The position numbers and the translations under genes were made by a program. The notes beneath the pieces are model-generated. The model did not search any database. It saw only the letters and a program-made list of their open reading frames with translations, and was not told where the DNA came from. DNA of 64,000 nucleotides from Pseudoalteromonas sp. H105 (GTDB lineage Bacteria > Pseudomonadota > Gammaproteobacteria > Enterobacterales > Alteromonadaceae). Each line of letters begins with the position of its first letter. Position 1 is the stretch's first letter. This document shows, piece by piece, positions 58,323 to 64,000 of this stretch. The stretch is from NCBI RefSeq assembly GCF_001469215.1, contig NZ_LOFH01000004.1, forward strand, positions 248,001 to 312,000. The letters are read 5' to 3'.

Positions 58323-61004
58323 TTGGGCATGAAAACCAGTAAGCTTAGTATTCGATTATTATGGTACATCACACCGCTTGTGATCTTGCCACTGCTTTTT
58401 CTGGGGGGGTTTACATTAACAAATGTAACTAACTCAACCCAAAAGCAAGCAGAGCTTATAGTGAGTCGATTTGTTGAACAACAACAGCAGAAAATGTTTA
58501 ACTACATTGATTCTTTTCACTCCACTTCCAAACTTTTATCCACTTCACCTGTGTTGAGTGACTTTCTTGCTGATGACATGCTTAGCAATGGCAATTACAC
58601 TTCTCAATTAGGCGACTTAATGGATGTATTCGCCAGTTACTCCGAAGCTTACCCTGATATTATTAGTGTAAACCTTGTTTCTCCACGTGGGAAAAGTAAG
58701 GCGTATTATTCCAGCAATTTGAATACTCCTCCAACGGACTACCCGTTCTTCTCTCGTGTATTACAGAGTAATCTACGCCAACAACAATTTATGGTGCAAA
58801 AAAGTGACGGCACAACCAGTTTATATTTCATACAGCGCGTATACAGCGCTGATTACTACTTAAAACGCCCTCAACAGTTAGGGTTTATTATTCTGCATGT
58901 CGAGCCTTCTATTCTAAATACAAGTATTCTGGAAGCGCCTTATAACAATACCCTCAACTTACTACTCACAGAAGACGGTAAGATTTTATTTAGCTCAGAC
59001 TATAATAAACGAGGGCAATTTATTAGTGAATATGAGCTCAAACAAATTCATAATCTTGCTGACTTAGGCAAGCTTTCAACCATTGAGTTATCAAGTATTG
59101 ATAAAATAGAACGCATGATTTACGCCGTGCAAATGAACGGTGGCTATTATTATGTATCGACCATTCCCAAAGCATTGTTGTATCAATCAGGAAAAGCAAT
59201 CAGCTTGATCACTGCGCTCATAGTCATTATTTCAATAATCACTTTGCCCATTCTGATTTTTATTGTTGTACGCAACTTATTACTCAACCCGATAGAGTCA
59301 TTGGGAGCGGCCAGCCACCGAGTCGGTGATGGTGATTTATCGGTGTATTTACCCGCCCATAATAATGATGAAGTAGGCGTATTATTTAATGACTTTAATC
59401 ACATGGTAAACCAAATTCGTCATTATCAGGATGAACTTGAAGAGTACAAACACCATCTGGAGGATAAAGTTGAAAGCCGAACCCGCGCACTCGAAACGAT
59501 GAACAGTCAGCTTGAGTCTGCAATTGCTCAAGCTGAACAGGCAAACCAGTTAAAAAGCCGCTTTTTAGCGAATATGAGCCATGAAATTCGTACCCCTTTA
59601 ACCGCAATCATGGGTTTTACAGAGCAACTACTGCACAGCAAAGAAGCCGCTTCAGATGAACTACATTTAGCCACTATTTTACGCAACTCTAAGCATTTAT
59701 TAGAGTTAATAAACAATATTTTAGACCTGTCAAAAATAGAAGCTGAAAAACTGGCTGTTGAAAAAGACCCGCTTGATATTGTTCAGCTTGTACATGATAT
59801 TGACTCTATTATTCGCCCCCTTTCGCAAGAAAAGAACCTAAAGTGTGAAATAAATTATCATCTACCATTACCTAAAATTATTAATTCTGATGCAACCCGC
59901 TTAAAACAAATTTTGATCAATATTGCCAGCAACGCAGTTAAGTTTACTGAGCAAGGTTTAATAAGCTTAGACATTACTTATGATACAAACTCACAATCAA
60001 TTGAATTTGCTATAAAAGACAGCGGTATAGGTATGTCAGAGCATGAAATTGAACGTGTTTTCAAACCTTTTGAACAAGCTGATGCCACCACTACTCGCCG
60101 CTTTGGTGGCACAGGGCTTGGGTTATGTATTTCAAAAAATTTAGCACAATTATTAGGCGGCGATGTCTACCTTCAAAGTACATCCGGTGTAGGCAGCTGT
60201 TTTAGCGTAAAAATAGCCTGCAACTTTGTTGAAGGAAATAAAACCCCGATGCTAACTGAGCTAAGCCAATTAACACCAGAAAAAGATACCCAGCTTTCAT
60301 TTGCTGCAAATAGCTTTGATGCCAATATTTTAGTTGCTGAAGATAATCCTGATAACCAAGTATTGATTACATTACTGCTGCAAACTTGGGGATTAGACCC
60401 TGATATTGCTAACAATGGAGCCGAGGCAGTGGAGATGGCGTTAGTTAATGATTATCAAGTCATCATTATGGATATGCAAATGCCTGTTATGGGTGGATTA
60501 GAAGCAACGCAAATGCTTCGCCACGCTGCCTATGATGGCCCTATTATCGCACTTACCGCTAATGTGATGAAACATGATGTAGATACCTACCTAAAAGCAG
60601 GCTGCAATGAAGCCTTGGCAAAACCAATAGATAAAGATGCCCTGGAAAATGTCCTTGTTAAATATTTACATATCGAAAAAGACAGCCAAAATAAGTGGGA
60701 TAGTCTATTAAATAGTGAAAAGTTCCAACAGATAAATGAAAACTATCGCTCAAAACTGCCAGATCATTTAGTGCAGGTAAACCAACTATATCAAACTGGA
60801 GAGTGGGAAGTATTAAGATCACTTGCACATAATTTAAAAGGCAGCGCAGGTTGTTTTGGATTTAACAATATTCACCATGCAGCTACTGAACTTGAAAATA
60901 ACTTACGTGGCAGAGACACTGATCATAACCGACGCGATTATTTAGCATTAAGCTTAATTGAAGCAATAAAGTACACAATAAACCAGGATTCGTTAACTAA
61001 ATAG
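58323..61004 (+). CDS. Hybrid sensor histidine kinase with receiver and Hpt domains
   Basis: An 893-residue membrane kinase. Helices at about 14-32 and 293-318 flank a periplasmic Cache-like sensor; then HAMP, a coiled coil, HisKA with H420 in MSHEIRTPL, the ATPase (N and G boxes: NIASNAVKF, DSGIGM, GGTGLGL), a receiver with D in IIMDMQMP, and an Hpt with H836 in HNLKGSAG. All relay residues are intact. GGAGG nine bases upstream supports a TTG start at 58323; the nearest ATG (58329) is 15 bases away. Stimulus and final target are unknown. Its end overlaps rimI by 12 bp. Confidence 0.93.
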   Translation: MGMKTSKLSIRLLWYITPLVILPLLFLGGFTLTNVTNSTQKQAELIVSRFVEQQQQKMFNYIDSFHSTSKLLSTSPVLSDFLADDMLSNGNYTSQLGDLMDVFASYSEAYPDIISVNLVSPRGKSKAYYSSNLNTPPTDYPFFSRVLQSNLRQQQFMVQKSDGTTSLYFIQRVYSADYYLKRPQQLGFIILHVEPSILNTSILEAPYNNTLNLLLTEDGKILFSSDYNKRGQFISEYELKQIHNLADLGKLSTIELSSIDKIERMIYAVQMNGGYYYVSTIPKALLYQSGKAISLITALIVIISIITLPILIFIVVRNLLLNPIESLGAASHRVGDGDLSVYLPAHNNDEVGVLFNDFNHMVNQIRHYQDELEEYKHHLEDKVESRTRALETMNSQLESAIAQAEQANQLKSRFLANMSHEIRTPLTAIMGFTEQLLHSKEAASDELHLATILRNSKHLLELINNILDLSKIEAEKLAVEKDPLDIVQLVHDIDSIIRPLSQEKNLKCEINYHLPLPKIINSDATRLKQILINIASNAVKFTEQGLISLDITYDTNSQSIEFAIKDSGIGMSEHEIERVFKPFEQADATTTRRFGGTGLGLCISKNLAQLLGGDVYLQSTSGVGSCFSVKIACNFVEGNKTPMLTELSQLTPEKDTQLSFAANSFDANILVAEDNPDNQVLITLLLQTWGLDPDIANNGAEAVEMALVNDYQVIIMDMQMPVMGGLEATQMLRHAAYDGPIIALTANVMKHDVDTYLKAGCNEALAKPIDKDALENVLVKYLHIEKDSQNKWDSLLNSEKFQQINENYRSKLPDHLVQVNQLYQTGEWEVLRSLAHNLKGSAGCFGFNNIHHAATELENNLRGRDTDHNRRDYLALSLIEAIKYTINQDSLTK

Positions 61005-61454
61005 CAAAGTCATCCCCATTAGAATGGCATCTTCATGACCATTTTTTGCAGAGTCATCACTAGGGTAATAATTTTTACGTACAGACATTTCACTAAACCC
61101 AGCACGTTCATATAGTTTAATTGCACGCGTGTTTGTCTCTCGCACTTCTAGAAACAAGTTTTCAGCACTGTGTTGCTCACCATACGTAATAAACTTGTCT
61201 AATAATTGTTTAGCAATACCCTGCCCTTGAAACGCAGGCGCCACACAGATATCCATCAACGTAAAATCAGGACCAGCTTTCTCCCCAATGTAAAACCCCA
61301 CCATTTGGGTGTCATCGAATGCCGCTAAATTAAAATAGCGTCCAACTAAACAAGATTGCATGGTTTTATGTGTCCATGGGTGGCTATGACATGCGCTCTC
61401 AATACCCATAAGCGCATCGATTGAAGATGCTGAAACAGTTTTAAAAGTTATCAA
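60993..61454 (-). CDS. rimI: Ribosomal-protein-alanine N-acetyltransferase RimI
   Basis: A 153-residue GNAT acetyltransferase modifying the N-terminus of ribosomal protein S18. The acetyl-CoA loop is CVAPAFQGQGIAKQLL, followed by LFLEVRETNTRAIKLYERAGF. It starts with TTG at 61454 within the end of holD, overlapping it by 14 bp. The holD-rimI order is the one in E. coli, which supports both calls. Confidence 0.93.
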   Translation of the reverse strand: MITFKTVSASSIDALMGIESACHSHPWTHKTMQSCLVGRYFNLAAFDDTQMVGFYIGEKAGPDFTLMDICVAPAFQGQGIAKQLLDKFITYGEQHSAENLFLEVRETNTRAIKLYERAGFSEMSVRKNYYPSDDSAKNGHEDAILMGMTLLFS

Positions 61455-61770
61455 GTGTATCGCTCAACAGTGCCCACAGCGCACGCTTTTGTTTAGGATT
61501 TAATTGTGAGTGAGGCAAGCTCAACACACCGTTATGGTATGTGATTGTCTGACTTTGTATTATTTGAGTCATTGTTTGCGGCGCAATAGCTTTATTTATA
61601 TCGCCATGCAACGTCGCGCTAATGTCGAGTAAATCTGTTTTTGATTTATTCTCTGCGAAGCTTGTTAGCAACGGTTTATCAGCAATAACGTGGTCTTTTT
61701 TATCCGGACGAAAATGCTGATTAAGTGCTAGATTCTCTATGCCAAAAATAGCTGCGTAACGTGGATGCAT
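61441..61770 (-). CDS. holD: DNA polymerase III subunit psi (HolD)
   Basis: A 109-residue protein with low but recognisable similarity to HolD: MHPRYAAIFGIENLALNQHF at the start and LNPKQKRALWALLSDTL at the end, the region for chi/clamp-loader contacts. HolD proteins diverge rapidly, so position upstream of rimI and length are the main support. It links the clamp loader to SSB through chi. Confidence 0.83.
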   Translation of the reverse strand: MHPRYAAIFGIENLALNQHFRPDKKDHVIADKPLLTSFAENKSKTDLLDISATLHGDINKAIAPQTMTQIIQSQTITYHNGVLSLPHSQLNPKQKRALWALLSDTLDNF

Positions 61771-61835
61771 AACAACTCAGTAGATTAAAACATTTGGATA
61801 ATATAAGAAGTAATAAAAACGATGTAAAGAAGAAA

Positions 61836-61912
61836 TGGCAGGGGCGGAGAGATTCGAACTCCCAACCGTCGGTTTTGGAGACCGCTGTTCTACCAATTGG
61901 AACTACGCCCCT
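61836..61912 (-). tRNA. tRNA-Trp (anticodon CCA)
   Basis: The minus strand folds as a 77-nt tRNA with the 3' CCA encoded. Acceptor AGGGGCG pairs with CGCCCCT; D-arm GTTC/GAAC; anticodon CCA at 61876-61878 (plus-strand TGG) in CTCCAAA; T-arm loop TTCGAAT. Sequence is close to E. coli tRNA-Trp. It is a lone gene between holD and a histidine kinase. Confidence 0.95.
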
Positions 61913-62162
61913 GCAATGACGACGAATTATAGAGACCTTTCGCCAAAGGTAAAGGAAAAAATTACTTTTTTAGTTCGTTTGCCTTTTAAATAAACAAATA
62001 GGTGAATTAGCATGCTGAAGGGTTGCTCCTTAATCACTTTTTGAGTAGATCAACGAGTCGCTACTCTTTACTTCACCTTAAGTAAAGGTCGTCAATTTAA
62101 ATAAAAAGAGATGACATACTTAAATTGTTTCTCTTGCGACACAACATCGATTAAGCAAAACT

Positions 62163-63761
62163 TTACTTTTTAACCATTTTTAATTTTTTCAGCTCTTCAG
62201 TAATAGTTGAAAGGGTGAGTGGCTTAGGCAAAACGGCATTTGCACCGCACGCAACTAACCGGTTCGCTTCATTACCAACGGTTGCACCTGTTACGCCTAT
62301 AATTGGGTTTGTAAAACCTTGCGTACGCAACGCCTTGGTTAACTCATAACCATCACAATTAGGCATCATGATATCGGTTATAACCAAATCAAAGTCATTT
62401 TCTTTTACTTTATTCAAGCCAATAATACCATCTTCAGCCTCTGTTACTATGGCACCATTTTGCGCCAAAATCTTGCTACTTATCATACGTAAGATTGGCG
62501 TATCCTCGACTAAGAGTATTTTTAGATTTTCAAGTAACTCGACATCATTGTCTATTAACGATGATGTGTCGCCTTGCTCGCATTTATTAAGGACAAATGT
62601 GAGTTCGAAATTAGCACCGCCGTGTGGACTTTCAATGTAGTGTAAATCCCCCTGCTCCAAGGTGTAAGCAATTTGCTTGCAGACATTAAGCCCAAGCCCA
62701 GTCCCTTCACTTAATGTTTCCCCACGTTCAAATGCATTAAACATCCTGTCTCGAAATTCAGGCTCAATACCATTACCATCATCAATAACATTGATACGGT
62801 AGTGAGTTGTATCATCACTCAAATCTTCGGCTGTTTTAGTTACTGTAACTGAACGACCACCACTGTGGAGTATGGCATTTTTAGTTAAGTTCTGAATAAT
62901 CTGGAATATAGCTTTGGTGGAACCTTTATGATGCTCAGAAGCTGATTTTTGCGTTTCAAAATTAATGATAAAGTGACACTTTTCGGCCAAAGGTTTTACC
63001 CCTTCAATCGCCCGTTCAACGATATCATGAACCGATATGACTTCATTATTATTGTAAACAGATAGCGAACTACTAAACGATGACATTTTCATATCATCAA
63101 GTACACAGAGCAAATGTGTTGATAACTGCTGTAACTCGACTAAATTTTTCGAACGGTTTTGCTCAAGCTCAACATCTATCAGCATTTTTATAGTTGCAGC
63201 GGGTGTGCGCAGCTCATGCCCTATAACCCCGTATATTCTTTCATTGGTCTCTAACTGTAATTTAGTCTTGTCGACTAGTCCTTGATAACTACTTCGAAGA
63301 TAAGAAATAAGAATAGAAAGCACAACAGCACTGAGTGCTGCTCGTACAGCAATAGCTGTTGTTACAGGGTCTCCGTCTACAAGGAGTATTATTGGTGCGC
63401 TGCTCAAAATAGAAACACAGATAATACGCAGCCAACCCGTCACAAGGAGCACAATAATTGCTGCTAATAAAGGCGTCATAGTGACTGGTATGACGCCATT
63501 TTCGATAACAAGCGACGGAAAAGCTACAGAAACACAAATAGCCAATACAACTAAAAATTTTTGCCTCATTTGCTTAAAAACAATCGCGATTAATGAGCAT
63601 AACACCCACGCAAAAATAAGGAGCAAGGCTAAATTTTTATTTTTTACATCCACAAGTATAAGACTAAATGCCACTAATATACCGCCTATACAAAATAAAA
63701 TAGGGATAACTAGACGCATTTTTTCTTCAACACTATTTACAACAGATTCATCAACTGCCAC
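62163..63761 (-). CDS. Membrane hybrid histidine kinase with C-terminal receiver
   Basis: A 532-residue kinase. GTG at 63761, six bases after AGAGG, is the start. The N-terminal 155 residues hold about six hydrophobic helices without a periplasmic domain, so the sensor is the membrane region itself. HisKA has H182 in GHELRTPAAT; the ATPase has NLTKNAILHSGG, DDGNGI and GTGLGLNVC; the receiver at about 410-525 has EDTP, D in ITDIMMP and a lysine in LPKPL. No Hpt domain or separate regulator lies nearby, so its target must be elsewhere. The layout resembles quorum- or membrane-state-sensing kinases, but that is only similarity of form. Confidence 0.9.
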   Translation of the reverse strand: MAVDESVVNSVEEKMRLVIPILFCIGGILVAFSLILVDVKNKNLALLLIFAWVLCSLIAIVFKQMRQKFLVVLAICVSVAFPSLVIENGVIPVTMTPLLAAIIVLLVTGWLRIICVSILSSAPIILLVDGDPVTTAIAVRAALSAVVLSILISYLRSSYQGLVDKTKLQLETNERIYGVIGHELRTPAATIKMLIDVELEQNRSKNLVELQQLSTHLLCVLDDMKMSSFSSSLSVYNNNEVISVHDIVERAIEGVKPLAEKCHFIINFETQKSASEHHKGSTKAIFQIIQNLTKNAILHSGGRSVTVTKTAEDLSDDTTHYRINVIDDGNGIEPEFRDRMFNAFERGETLSEGTGLGLNVCKQIAYTLEQGDLHYIESPHGGANFELTFVLNKCEQGDTSSLIDNDVELLENLKILLVEDTPILRMISSKILAQNGAIVTEAEDGIIGLNKVKENDFDLVITDIMMPNCDGYELTKALRTQGFTNPIIGVTGATVGNEANRLVACGANAVLPKPLTLSTITEELKKLKMVKK

Positions 63762-64000
63762 TAAAAACCTCTGTTATCGGTATCAAGCAATATAGCTATT
63801 TCATTAAGGTGTTATCGACTCAACAATAGCCCTTAATTAAATGTTTAGTATTGACCATCACTACTTCCTTCACCTTAGGGATATAGCCTAAAACACTCAT
63901 CTAAAAAGAGCACTAAACTGTACATTTCACATCTTTGGTGGATTGCCGCACTTGATTTTCGTCTTCAAGTATTTGCAAATAGAGGAGAGTTAAATACGCT
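63762..64000. other. Spacer at the right window edge
   Basis: About 240 bp with no supported frame. AGAGGAGAG at 63981-63989 looks like a ribosome-binding site and may precede a plus-strand gene beginning just beyond the window. Confidence 0.35.

Overview
The window looks like chromosomal DNA of a marine gammaproteobacterium of the Alteromonadales, most likely Pseudoalteromonas or a close relative. The evidence is the complete Na+-translocating NADH:quinone reductase operon, FabV as enoyl reductase, the familiar gammaproteobacterial neighbourhoods (bolA/yajG/ampG, clcA-erpA-hemL, fau-rpiA-serA, radA/serB/smp, holD-rimI), a fairly low GC content judged by eye, and short palindromic intergenic repeats. 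The genus is inference; no rRNA gene is present to settle it. No prophage, insertion sequence or CRISPR array was found.

Layout. 1-5.0 kb: cobalamin salvage on the minus strand (btuD-btuC-cobT-cobS-cobU behind a cobalamin riboswitch, with cobC just upstream). 5.1-12.3 kb: nqrABCDEF followed by apbE (flavin attachment) and nqrM (maturation). 12.7-18.8 kb: fabV, bolA, alkB, then rlmG, a YajG-like lipoprotein, a cyclophilin and ampG. 18.8-20.5 kb: a small XRE regulator, an unannotated 57-residue membrane protein and erpA. 20.6-24.6 kb: a porin plus an orphan solute-binding protein, divergent from a dCache chemoreceptor. 24.7-31.3 kb: clcA, hemJ, pyrB, hemL and a second chemoreceptor. 31.3-37.1 kb: mrcB, a 53-residue YqaE/Pmp3 protein, glnK-amtB with a sigma-54 promoter, and a two-receiver diguanylate cyclase. 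37.4-42.4 kb: an S10 peptidase, a palindromic repeat element, a small membrane protein, fau, rpiA and serA.

42.4-44.5 kb is the most accessory-looking part: a 7-bp tandem repeat, then an AT-rich segment with one unknown lipoprotein gene, bounded by two terminators with identical stem arms. 44.5-54.4 kb: a Sel1-repeat protein, an unknown anchored protein, radA, a large double-PilZ protein with an inverted-repeat-rich leader, serB, smp, tatD and pdxH. 54.4-64 kb: a repeat-rich spacer, argS, prfC, a large hybrid histidine kinase, rimI, holD, tRNA-Trp and a second hybrid kinase.

How the genes connect. cobC, btuCD and cobTSU support corrinoid uptake and lower-ligand assembly, not de novo synthesis; btuF is not in the window. 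NqrB and NqrC carry the SGAT sites that ApbE flavinylates. The diguanylate cyclase and the double-PilZ protein are a producer and a probable receptor of cyclic di-GMP. The points most worth following are the nested inverted repeats before the PilZ gene, the NtrC-like box embedded in the terminator upstream of glnK, the insert between twin terminators, and the chemoreceptor/porin/binding-protein module.
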